Assembly (NCBI GenBank): GCA_020698575.1 | Contig: CM036242.1 | Span: 7,315,124 to 7,379,123 of the forward strand | From: Bostrychus sinensis | Lineage: Eukaryota > Chordata > Actinopteri > Gobiiformes > Eleotridae | Length of the DNA stretch: 64,000 bases | Direction: 5' to 3' | The notes under the pieces: model-generated | The model's database searches: none | Told to the model about the DNA's origin: nothing | Seen by the model: only the letters and a program-made list of their open reading frames with translations | In this document: one piece after another, positions 53,272 through 62,965 of the stretch | How positions within the stretch are numbered: position 1 is the first letter of the stretch | Layout of the letters: each line of letters opens with the position of its first letter | Program-made: the position numbers and the translations under genes

Positions 53272-53578
53272 GAACACCTATTATGTTGTTTTACAGGCCT
53301 TTGCATTTCACTTTTAATAATGAAAAAAAATCTATATTTGTTGAAAAGTCTTCTTTTTGGAAGCTGTTGCTTTCTCTTTGCTGAAAACACCTGGATTAGG
53401 TGCCAGACTCATTTGTAGTGAGTGGCGTTTTAAGCGCTGACATTTTCAGCACCCCACCATCTGCGATTACTTAAACGTGTGAATGAAACAAAACTAAAAC
53501 TAAAAAAACAAAACAAAACAAAACATTATAACACGATAAAAAGCTCTGAAAAGCTTAGCATAATAGGTCCTCTTCAAA
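53272..53578 (+). mobile_element. TTAA-MITE family A, shortened copy
   Basis: ACACCTATTATGTTGTTTTA, CCTTTGCATTTCAC, GTCTTCTTTTTGGAAGCTG, ATTTTCAGCACC and AGCATAATAGGTCCTCTTCAA. The final TTAA is mutated to TCAA. It lacks the CTCF-like motif. Confidence 0.7.
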
Positions 53579-53865
53579 TGTAGATGTAAAAAAGTACAAA
53601 AAGTACTTGATAAATTGGCTTAAAAGGCTTTAAAACAATAGTCTGTGAACAAGATGGTAAAGGAATGTGTCATGGACAGGTCTGTAATAATACTGAATAT
53701 TACTGTACATGTGTATTTGTAGCGCTTAAGCACAGTGTGCAAACTTCAAGATTTATTTCAGACACAATCATTCATTCATTTTTATATGTAAATTGTATTT
53801 TGTGAATCAGTAGGTCTTAGCAGTTCAAAATGGGAGTTATATAAGCGCTTAAATGAACTAATGCA
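53579..53865. other. A+T-rich unique sequence
   Basis: No gene or element recognised. Confidence 0.5.
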
Positions 53866-53960
53866 GTGGTTCACAAACTTTTACCCAGTGTTCTTATACC
53901 ATCATTGAATTAAGGAACACTGAACTAAAGTCTTGTAAAACAATATTTCAACAGATAATG
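53866..53960 (+). mobile_element. hAT-like left-end fragment
   Basis: ATGCAGTGGTTCACAAACTT is a CAGTGGTTC-type hAT start. No matching right end is found downstream. Confidence 0.4.
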
Positions 53961-54341
53961 AAAAAAATGACAGCGTTTTATCCAGTAAGGTGTGTTTTGG
54001 TTGACCATGGGGCCGAAGTGACTGTGCCTCTGTAAAGTGATACAGAGAAAAGTGACAGTGTTAAACGGTCTCATGTGTCATGTGTTTGACCTTTTAACCT
54101 CATACACTTAAGGCTACAGTTTAGGTTTAGTGCTGTAGAAAGTGGATCAGCGTGTTTCCATCCCCTCACCGTATAGCTTTACTTTTACCAGAGCTTGATG
54201 AAGAACAACCACAGTGTGTACAAACTACTGACAGTGAACAGAAGTGGACTTGGGTTAGCAGAGGTTAGCACGGAAGCTCATGTGTAGCCCCCGAATAAAA
54301 TAAATTTCACTTTGTTGCTGTGGTGGGAAACGTGACAGACA
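53961..54341. other. Unique sequence
   Basis: No gene seen. Confidence 0.45.
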
Positions 54342-54556
54342 TTGGTTTGACGCTAGAAAGTATTGGCTGAAGGGACAGTCTGGATCATGTTGATAAGGAG
54401 GACTTTTACATCAGCCAGAGCAGGACCCATCCCACCCAACCCCCCAAACTGTTCAGTCCCCCTCCTCTCAATCACAATACTACAGGTCTCGACCTACGTG
54501 ATGAGACAATAAATTTAATCTTGTCTCTTCGGCCAATACTTTCTAGCATCAACCAA
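54342..54556. mobile_element. Small inverted-repeat element, about 215 bp
   Basis: TTGGTTTGACGCTAGAAAGT (54342) then ATTGGCTGAAG pairs with CTTCGGCCAATACTTTCTAG (54528) then CATCAACCAA. The arms are about 35 bp with a few mismatches. The centre is unrelated. It is probably a MITE, but no duplication was recognised and no second copy is in the window. Confidence 0.65.
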
Positions 54557-54954
54557 GGATAGTATGCTGCAAGCTAGCATCACTGCTAACTTTGAAGAGT
54601 TTATTTTTTAAAGTATATATTTTTATATTGAAGAGAGATTGTTCTTCCATGACTTTATTTACTGTGAGTCACCTTTAAAAAGTGTTCATATATTGCATTT
54701 TTATTGTTTTGGCAATTTTTGAGCACTTTTTTTGTCCGTTTGCATTTTCACATTAGCAATACCCAAATGTCACAATTCATACTTCCCCAATTCTTGTATT
54801 TTATTCAAGTTTTGGCTCCATAAACTCAACAATTTCTCAAGTTATTACCTACAAAATGAGTTTCCAGTGCTTTCTTCTTGATATCACGCACTTTGGTCCA
54901 CTTCTGTTTACCGTCAATCGTCAAAGATAAGTCAAAAGTGTTCATTGGAATTAT
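54557..54954. other. A+T-rich unique sequence
   Basis: Low G+C with T-rich runs; could be 3' untranslated sequence of a plus-strand gene ending at 55580, but no stop codon or coding part is identified. Confidence 0.3.
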
Positions 54955-55150
54955 CAGGCGTCTATGCAAGCTGGTGCAGTTTGGTCAGCCGAGGCCACGG
55001 TTGCATGTCTGTACGTCTGTGTAACTCCCATTAATCATGTCATTAGTGCAATTCACTCATTCATTACTCTGCACTGATCCAATGCCCAGTGCCGTCCCAT
55101 TATCATCATCAATCGTTCACGTGTTTGGCTATGAATTGGGGGAAATGTTA
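54955..55150. promoter_or_regulatory. Candidate conserved non-coding element
   Basis: CTCCCATTAATCATGTC, GTCATTAGTGCAATTC and CATTATCATCATCAATCG give at least four ATTA-type homeodomain cores within 110 bp of repeat-free DNA. Regulatory role inferred. Confidence 0.3.
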
Positions 55151-55555
55151 TTTTTCTTGTATGTTATGCTTTAAATCCACTTCGTAGCTGCTCCAATGGG
55201 ATATTCTTATGATCATGTATAATATTTCTGCTTTTGGAGTGTTCCGAAGTGTCCATGTGGGTTTTGGCCAGCCTTGCTTCTCTTCTGCATGATGCTTTGT
55301 TTTGATGAAATTGCATCCTAAGCCGAGGTATGTTCGTATCTTCTTTTTTGCCCTCCGTTCACTCTCTCTGTATCTTTGGAGCTTGTCATTTACTGACCTG
55401 AATTCTCCTCTGGGTTACGGCTCTGTTTGTTTCTTTTGGTAAAACCTTCCGACTTTTGGATTTTCTACATTCATAACATTTTGTAGGCAGCAATATGAGA
55501 TGTGATTGAAAATGGAATATGTGCAATGTTGACTAAAGAAAAATATAATATATTA

Positions 55556-55590
55556 AATAAAAAGTCAGAAAACAAATGTGTGTCATGTTT
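55556..55590 (+). promoter_or_regulatory. Candidate polyadenylation site
   Basis: AATAAA at 55556-55561 is followed, 17 bp on, by the GT-rich string TGTGTGTCATGTTTGTC. That is the arrangement of a vertebrate poly(A) site, with cleavage expected around 55575. It is better formed than the many other AATAAA strings here, but no gene is linked to it. Confidence 0.3.
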
Positions 55591-56379
55591 GTCTTTTGGA
55601 ATTAACATTTTTTTTCCCTCTTCATGGAAACATTAATCTCACACAAAATCCATACCATGCCATATCTTGCATAATAGATGTGGCAGAAGAGTTTAAAATT
55701 ATAAAGCATAACTATGTTTAAAAAATGGGCTATTCAAAATGTTTCATGTACATTTAGCAGTCATAACACTACAGATGGATGTGCACTACTTGCATTTTAG
55801 TTTTCTAAAATGTTTCTTTCAGAGATTGTATCTCAGTAGCCTGAGCAGTCAGACCCACAAACTTTGTTTTCAGAGGTAGGAGGGTCTGGTTCCTCTGCCA
55901 TAGAGAGACGTTTCCATCACTTGATTTGAAACCGACCTATCACAGCCATTTATCTGCAGTATGTCATACAGAAAATGATCTAGCAAAAATAACCAAGATG
56001 GCATTGGCCAACACAGAGCAAATTTTTACCACTTTCACCTCTGCTTTCCTTCGTCACCTGTTGATTCTGCTGAAGTCCGAGTTGTTGTCCATCTGTTTTT
56101 TTTCTTCGTCCTGTTGCCATTTTAGTTTTTAGTCATTCAAACAAGCTGACTTTTTCTCCAATTATTTTTTACAATTGGCTTTTGCTGCTGTCCCCTTTGA
56201 GAAAAAAGTTGTTCATAATACAGCATAATATGGCAAAAACAGCATCAACAACAGTCATTCATACTCGCCTCTAACCATGCCGCCATTTTTGTTACTGATA
56301 CTAGTCACCAGTCTGCTTACATCCTGTTAGTTTCTCTGACTGGTCACTCTGCTTCTGTTTGTTCTGTCCCCTGGAAATT
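55591..56379. other. Unique sequence
   Basis: No gene. Frames up to 68 codons without resemblance. The 3' end borders the LINE relic and may include more of it in decayed form. Confidence 0.4.
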
Positions 56380-56517
56380 AAACTCAAACCCGTTTCAGTG
56401 GCAGCTCCCAGATTGTGGAACAGCCTTCCTCTGTCTGTTAGATCCTCCCTGTCCTTGAACCAGTTTAAGTCCAGTCTGAAAACCAATTACATCTCCCTGG
56501 CGTTCAAATCTAGTTAA
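56380..56517 (+). pseudogene. LINE ORF2 C-terminus (L2/CR1/Rex1 type)
   Basis: The open frame reads SVAAPRLWNSLPLSVRSSL (from 56395), then NQFKSSLKTNYISLAF and a stop at 56515-56517. This is the conserved tail of LINE polyproteins in the L2/CR1 group (V-A-A-P-x-L-W-N-x-L-P, then F-K-x-x-L-K-T). The rest of the polymerase is missing (5' truncation). The stop overlaps the TTAA where a MITE (56514-56969) inserted. The 3' untranslated part resumes at 56970. Confidence 0.8.
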
Positions 56518-56969
56518 AGCAGAACTCAGTCACTTTCTTACCTTATATTAACAGTTTTGGAGTCCGTGTGATGGTTAAATGAGTTGCTGTTGGGTAAATG
56601 AAGCGTGCAGCAGCTCCCCCTGGTGTCTCTGGGCTGAAAGTGCCACTTGCAACAGTGAGTGTCACCGACTCGGAGTCACAGAAGTCTCAGGTCTCGCGAG
56701 AAAGCAGCACATCCTGGTTAGCAAAACAACAAGCTAGCGGTGGCTTTATGTCTCGATTTTCAGCGTTGCAGAGCAACCAAATGGAAGAAAAAACTTTGTA
56801 CATATAGGCAGCGGGGAAAACGAAAGTAAAGACGAGCAAGCGGTCACACAGTAGTCAACTGGGCTTGTGAGTATTTACGATAGTGCTTTACTCCGACCTG
56901 TAGGGGGAGCTTTATAGAGGAAAGAAAGGCAAAAAGAGTAAAGAAACGAGTTACTGATTTCCACTTTAA
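56514..56969. mobile_element. TTAA-MITE family E, complete, inserted in a LINE
   Basis: TTAA-AGCAGAACTCAGTCACTTTC at the left and AGTTACTGATTTCCACT-TTAA at the right form inverted ends (AGYRGAAMTCAGT). It is 456 bp. It carries GCAGCTCCCCCTGGTGTC and GACCTGTAGGGGGAGC as opposing internal blocks, and CAACAAGCTAGCGGTGGC. It is shared with the truncated copy at 5300. It splits a LINE 3' end cleanly at TTAA. Confidence 0.88.
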
Positions 56970-57188
56970 GTGGGATATCTTGGTTGATTTTATTCCCCTA
57001 TTTTTCTTTTATTGTGTATCTATTGTTATTTTAGTTTTTATTATTTTTTTTTTTTTATAGATTGTATTTATTGACACCACTAGTATTTGTTCTATATTAA
57101 ATTTTATTTTGTTTCTGTGCAGCACTTTGGTCAACTGGGGGTTGTTTTAAATGTTCTATATATATACAATTTGAATTGAATTGAATTG
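56970..57188 (+). mobile_element. LINE 3' untranslated tail
   Basis: GTTTCTGTGCAGCACTTTGG, GTTGTTTTAAATGTTCTATA and the terminal (AATTG)n repeats are the typical end of a fish L2-type LINE. It continues the element at 56380. Confidence 0.75.
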
Positions 57189-58213
57189 AAAATAACATTC
57201 AAATTCAACAAATTCAGTAGGAGGAAACCCTAGTACATCATAAAAAATGCTCAGTCCATATGGGCCTAAAAGACACTGAGAATCACAATCATAGGCAGAC
57301 AGGGACCAACAACATCACATCAGGTTAAACAGCATGTCCTTGTGCGCAGGTGCCAGGTGTTTACTGTAGCACAGACTGAGCTAAATGAAACACATTACAC
57401 TTGAACAGAAACTGAAATCTGTCTTCATCAGGTATAGGGAACAAATGTGGGCAAACATCAGACACATTACAAACCAGGTGAGTCTTTGACCCTCATAATA
57501 TGCTCCTGTCTGAGGTCGAAAGTGACTCTGCCTGGCTTGATTGTTTTAAAGCATGTTAGCTTAAAACAATTTTGTGTTTCACCCTTAGTCTTGTATGAGT
57601 CCAACCCAGATCTCCACATTTAAAATTTGATGACTAAAAAAATGTGAAGGCAAAAGTTGTCCTTGGGGTCGGCTTTATTTCATGGTAAAAGGGACTGTAA
57701 AACAAAAAAACGCATTTTATTTTTAATATCATTTAGATCACAAAGACAATATTTCCTCCTCTGGGACTGAGTGGAGTTGTTCAGTTACTAAAGCCACAGG
57801 AACAGTACCACAGAGAGGAGCGTCAGACATAAAGGCCATGGCTGGTTAGGATCTGGGTTGCATCTTGCTGTGAGACAGTGGTATTGAGCTTTGTTGGAAT
57901 ACTATTTATTATATAGGGATGCCATAATTTCCATGAGAGTGACCCACACAATCGAGAAAATAATACATATATATATTTTTTTAACGTTGGTACAAATGTA
58001 GTTAGCCATGTACCCTTTGTAAAACCCCTGGTGGTAAAGCCCAGCCTGCCCTGTGCATTACATCTGCATGTTTTCTAAGTGCTATGAGCTCTCTGTGGGT
58101 GGTTTCTGGGTGAATGGATGAATATTTAGCATAAATCCATTCTAACATAGACTGTATGATGGGCAGGTCTCTTTTTCATTTATCTCTATTTATACAGGGA
58201 GAGCCCAATGAGA
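57189..58213. other. Unique sequence
   Basis: No gene or element recognised. 57230-57540 is moderately complex. Confidence 0.45.
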
Positions 58214-58221
58214 GTCCTGGA

Positions 58222-58381
58222 CAGTGATGTAGCACGAAATTCTTTGTATAAACCATCTTGGTAGGCCCCCAGGTTCACTTGATCAGTATTTCTCAAGCAT
58301 ATTCCAGGCTTTTTGAGGGCCCCTCCCTGCAGTGGGCCCCGGGTTAACGGTACCCTTTACCCCCCCAGTCTGACGCCCCTG
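58222..58381. mobile_element. hAT MITE, 160 bp, exact 8-bp duplication
   Basis: CAGTGATGTAGCACGAAATT to AGTCTGACGCCCCTG, with GAGGGCCCC and GTGGGCCCCGGG inside. The duplication GTCCTGGA is exact (58214-58221, 58382-58389). The CAG/CTG ends are preserved. Confidence 0.92.
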
Positions 58382-58389
58382 GTCCTGGA

Positions 58390-59209
58390 CTCTCTTTTTC
58401 ATTGGCTCCCTGTCTTCACACAAAAATGCAACACAAACAAGCAACAAATTCAAACACAGGACATACAGTACAAAAGGAATAGCTCAACAATTAACTTATA
58501 AGTACACTCGTGTGTGTATATCAGATACCAGCACTTAAAAATGTGAGAGAGGCACCAGTGTGTTCGGTCTAAGATGTTTTTGAATGTCATTCCTTTTGTG
58601 CGGGGCATGCAAACAAAAGGCCTTTTTCCCTGTTTCTGTCCTGATATGTTTAGCTTTCAAAACTAAAAAGTCCTGAGATCTTGTGATGAAGGGGCCAGAA
58701 TTTTAATTCAGAAGAGACGATATATATTCAGGAATCCTCCCAACAAATGCCTTATAAATAAACAGAATGCAGTGTTGCTCTCCTCCTGGCTGATAAAGAC
58801 GTGCATCCAACTTTGTCATAAGTAAACAATGATGAGTGCTGTAGTTGTCACCAGTTATGAAACAGAGGGCTGAGTGATAAACTGTATCCAGACATTTTAA
58901 GGAAGAGGTATAACTTATCTCTATAATCTAAAATGATAAAAAGGTGGCTTAAACAATTTCTTTTCTGTAATTTAATGAAATGCAAGATTGATTTCTGTAA
59001 TAAAACAACAATTTGGATTTCAACTATTGCATAATTTTGTAACATGTACTGTAAAAGACAGTTTATCATTCAGCCAGAAACCCAGATACTTATACTTTCA
59101 ATGACTGTACCATCAAGAGTATAGATATTTTGTACTAAGTATCTGTCTTATACATTTTCAATAACACCAGTGCACAGGTTTGAACAACACATACCGCAGT
59201 AATACTTCA
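58390..59209. other. A+T-rich unique sequence
   Basis: No gene. 58500-59110 reads like an old non-coding retroposon body, but I cannot name the family. Confidence 0.4.
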
Positions 59210-59600
59210 AAACCATGTTTGGAGTGGAACAGGCTGGACGTATTTGTGATCTTCACGTGTGTGCCCGACTCTAACTGAGCCTGTCAGCAGAGGATTAGTA
59301 TCCCTGACTCATTATGGCCTTTCACTGTGGGCGCTTTGAAACCCAACGCTCAGCCATTCATGTTGCACAGCATTTAAATATTTAGAACAGGTTTGTGGTG
59401 GTGCAGTTAGCAGACGGAGGGGCAAGCAGGAGCTCATCCATCAGTCTGCCTGCCACAGCACACTGCAGAGCTGCTAAACGCCCTGAGAGGAGAACACCTT
59501 TCACCTCCGCAAACCAACAAAACGGGACACTGGCTCCATTACCACGCTACAGTTTAAGGAGAAAGTCGGACAATTTGTGGATACCAGTGTGAATGGACAC
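59210..59600. promoter_or_regulatory. Candidate conserved non-coding element
   Basis: A G+C-richer, repeat-free block with TCTTCACGTGTGTG (E-box), GAGGATTAGTATCC and GTTGCACAGCATTTAAATAT. The 65-codon frame at 59395 resembles nothing known. Regulatory role inferred. Confidence 0.25.
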
Positions 59601-59771
59601 ATGAACACAGGGAAGGGCATCCTGCAAAAACAATATTCAAAAAACTGCACGCTAGGAGGCAGATTGTTTGCTTTGGGGACCCCAGAAATGAAAAGCTAAA
59701 AGGAAAAACGAAGTATGAATGCTAAAAGTGACAAAAATAAATAAATAAATAGGAAATGTGAATGTGAAAGA
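59601..59771. other. Unique sequence
   Basis: A short AAATAAATAAAT run at 59737-59749. No gene. Confidence 0.45.
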
Positions 59772-60005
59772 AAATTTTCTGTGTCCGAATGTCATCCCTA
59801 GTCCCCGCTATAGTGCACAATATACTTAGTGGTATCCGATTGTCTAGTGAATAAAATGTAACACACTCAACGTTTCCCATTGTGAAAATGAATGGACAGC
59901 GATGATCACTAGACAGTCACTGTAGGTCAGAATGCTTTGAAAGTTTTGGAGGGACCGCAGGAGGTCTTTAAACTGTACGCAATATAAGTCGTTACGGTGT
60001 AAAAA
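59772..60005 (+). mobile_element. Harbinger-like MITE, left-half relative of 48400
   Basis: CTGTGTCCGAATGTCATCCC, CTATAGTGCACAATATAC, AATGGACAGCGATGATCACT, GGTCAGAATGCTTTG and GGTCTTTAAACTGTACGCAA follow the same order as 48400-48640. The right half is absent. Confidence 0.75.
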
Positions 60006-60261
60006 AAACACTAATGCTAGCTTCTGTTAGCTTACAGATAAATAAATACTACTCTTGTGCCCCAATGAGGTCAAAAATGTATGTTTCAAATTTTATTTTT
60101 GATAACTTTGGAGTGGTTCTTACATTTTCTATGAAAATTGCCTCAGACATGTATTTTATCACTAATGTTGAAATTGCACTTGATAGAATTTTAATCCTTT
60201 TTATGCCAATGTATTAACAAGTATCTATTTTAATTTTTTTGTAATAAACACATTCAGCCAT
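60006..60261. other. A+T-rich unique sequence
   Basis: No gene seen. Confidence 0.5.
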
Positions 60262-60592
60262 TTATTTATTCATCTTCTTATTCCTGTTAGGGGTCGCGGT
60301 TGACTGGAGCCTATCCCAGTAACTTTGGGTTTTAGGCGGGTACATCCTGGACCCGGTTAGTCGCAGGGCTGACACAGAGACACACACAGACAGACAACCA
60401 TGTCCCACGAGGGGTAATTTAGAGTCACCAGTTCCCCAAACACACGCATGTCTTTGGACGGTGGGAGGAAGCCGGAGCACCTGGACCCACAGTAACACAG
60501 GGAGGACATGCAGACTCCACCCAGAGAGTTCGTGTAATGGCCGACCTGAAGATTGAACTCACAATCTCCTTGCTGGGAGGTGAGAACACAAA
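60262..60592 (-). mobile_element. tRNA-derived SINE, nearly full length
   Basis: The minus strand carries the body in order: GGTCGCGGTTGACTGGAGCC (complement), a block with CAGGGCTGACACAGAGAC, CATGTCTTTGGACGGTGGG, GGACATGCAGACTCCACCC. It ends with a degraded B box (complement of GATTGAACTCACAATC) and part of the head. The A box is lost. Confidence 0.88.
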
Positions 60593-60644
60593 AAATGTTT
60601 CCAATAATTACTTTATTTTACTTAAGAGTGCAGCTATGTTGTGC

Positions 60645-61510
60645 TCTTTTTAACACAATCAGAAAAAAAAAGCTTTTTACTTCCTTAACCTCTTGAACCT
60701 GAACAGAGCCCGACGGGGCTCCGCCCTTTTGCGTCCGCTTGTTGGGACCATAGCGGGGAGATACAGCGGCTGACACACACATGTTTGACATCCTCGTGTT
60801 CGGACAATTCGTGGCAACAAAACTATCTACTTCAATTTCTAGTCAACAGTTGGATTCCGCCTGGATTTTTAAAAAATAAAACATGTATATCTTTCCATTA
60901 CTTTGTTTATTTGGCACACATTTTGCTGCAGTAGACCAAGATATGTGAAATTTTCAATTTATGTTGTTATTTGCTTCACTACAGGAAGGAAAAAGGCTTT
61001 TTTGGAGGCAAATATGTGTTTTTTTTTTTCAGGCGGAAATTAGAATAATCCATTTCAACCTCAATTTATGGTCAAACAATATAATTTATTAATATTATTT
61101 CTCTTCCAGAGTAATCCCCAAAGTCCACCAATTAATTTGCTACCAAGGTTAGCTATGTACACCTAGTAAATGCTAAGTAAAACCTTAATAAATGTAGATA
61201 TAGAATTTTCGGGAAAAAGGCCTCAGAGCTTAACAGGTTAAACTTTTTGTATGATGTAATTTTTCTACAAAATTAAAAATAGCTGTGAGTAATCAGAAGA
61301 AACAGAGGTGTATACCATTTTTTTGGATAAATGAATGAGAGCAGACTGGATGTAGAGGGCTTGTTGATTGGTCAGTGCTTCCTGGAGTGGGCGCGGCAAC
61401 TGAGGCCACTGATGCTCAGCGCCAGAGTCTACAGGATTACTCAAACAGGTGTGAATGAAACAAAACACAACTCCACGTAGTTTTTGATGAGGGAACAACA
61501 TTATAGAAAG
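60645..61510 (+). mobile_element. TTAA-MITE family A (CCAAT subfamily) interrupted by a piggyBac-like element
   Basis: The left part AAAAAAGCTTTTTACTTCC and the right part AACTTTTTGTATGATGTAAT join across the insertion exactly as in the uninterrupted copies at 12215 and 15215. Then come GGATAAATGAATGAGAGC, GGATGTAGAGGGCTTG, TTGATTGGTCAGTGC and GGAGTGGGCGCGG. ATTGG is at 61367. Confidence 0.82.
60689..61237. mobile_element. piggyBac-like MITE with TTAA duplication
   Basis: CCTCTTGAACCTGAACAG at the left and CAGAGCTTAACAGG at the right are short imperfect inverted ends of the CCT...AGG type. TTAA lies on both sides (60685-60688, 61238-61241). It is 549 bp with no transposase frame. Sibling copies without the insertion give the pre-insertion site TTCCTTAAACT. 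Confidence 0.88.
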
Positions 61511-62704
61511 TCCCTTCACCCAAGCGTGGTCAGCTTTATTTCAGAAGCCCAGTGTCAGTGGAGATGCTGTATGAAAGTGTAGGCAAGCACAATGCCTGGG
61601 TAAAAAATAACCTGGTAACACTTGTTTTATACCATGTGTCTTGTCTGAAGTAAAACACAGCCATGATATTTTTCTCGGAGTTTGGGGAGAGTGCAATGCC
61701 AGTACAGGTCCCAGACTGGTAACAGACTGGTTCTAGTTGTTCCTCCGCGAAAAGGCCTCCTCATCTCTCAGACTGTAAGGCGACACCTGACAGGAACAAT
61801 ATCTGGCCTCATACACTCATGCCAGCCTTCACCCATCACTGTTTGGCCTCTTCATGGAAACTCTACGCTGCACTTCTGTCCCCTGAAACCTAGTCAGCCG
61901 GGGCCCCAACTGTACCTGCTCACTTCTGTACAAATGACACACACACACAGAGAGTTGTGTCAGCAACAATTGTCCTTCCTGCTGGAGACAGACTTCTCCT
62001 GCACAACCGGAAATAAAAAGTCTTGATTATGTCAATATTCTCTTTCTTGTGAACATGGCCAGGAAATCTTTACCAAACACGACAGGGGGGCACTCATTTC
62101 AACCAATTAGCTGCAACAAGTAACCGCAGAAGCTCCTGGTTTCTAAGGAAGGTCAAGCCAATAGAATAGCATAAGGAATAAGAAGTAGTCCAGATATACA
62201 CTAGGACAGACAAATGCAACCTACACTGAAAAAACCCCAAAAACATATCTACTTAGAAAACCTTTGGTCATTTTTTGCATAGCGTTTTGTCATATTATGT
62301 ACTATAGTTGTCACAGTTATATTTATAGACAGACTGGAGACTCTGGATGTCTGAGGCAGGAGAGGTTTATTTACCATCAGTACAGGTCCCAAACACGTTG
62401 TGGTAATGAGCATTCAAGTCTGGCAGGACGGCAAAGGCGTCATGTAGCAAAAGCTAGTGTATGTGGGACAGAGAATGCTAGTCACAATGAAGGATAGTTA
62501 AGAAAATTGTTAAAAATTCTCTTACACAGTCCACTTGCTACCTGTTAGCTTTGTTATGTCTGAAGTTTGATTATTATTTAGCTGTATAGCTTCAGCTACA
62601 CATCTATGCTACTATATGTTAGCTACCTTGGTAACACTTTACAATAAGTCAAGACTATTAAGTAGTAATAAAGCATAAATAAAAATGTTAGAATAAAAAA
62701 ATCA
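61511..62704. other. Unique sequence, short shared block
   Basis: CAGTACAGGTCCCAGAC (61698) and CAGTACAGGTCCCAAAC (62379) are a 17-bp direct repeat, 680 bp apart, origin unclear. The frame at 61682-62026 (114 codons) has no recognisable protein. A (CA)n run lies near 61938-61949. Confidence 0.4.
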
Positions 62705-62965
62705 TTAAAGGTACTGTAAGCAGCAGGCACTTGTATTGGTTTGAAAATAGTACTGCAGTCTAAATCAAAACATTGGTCTGTGGGTTGCCAGTCTTTTCTT
62801 TTTTCTGACTGCATGATCGGCAATGCATGGTTTTAGAACAGATATAAACAATGGAAACAAAAACAATTTGGCCATTATGCCATTTTTTTATTGTGAATAA
62901 ATTGCCATTGTTATCAGTAAAACTAATATTTGATTTAAACGTGTTTACAGGCATATCTTGGGACA
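62705..62965 (+). mobile_element. TTAA-MITE family B
   Basis: TTAA-AGGTACTGTAAGCAGCAG at the left, then GCAGTCTAAATCAAAACATT, TCTGTGGGTTGCCAG and TATCAGTAAAACTAATATTT. The right end is eroded. Confidence 0.78.

Noticed and set aside
61682..62026. 114-codon frame
   Set aside because: No domain, signal peptide or family resemblance; sequence is low in coding character.
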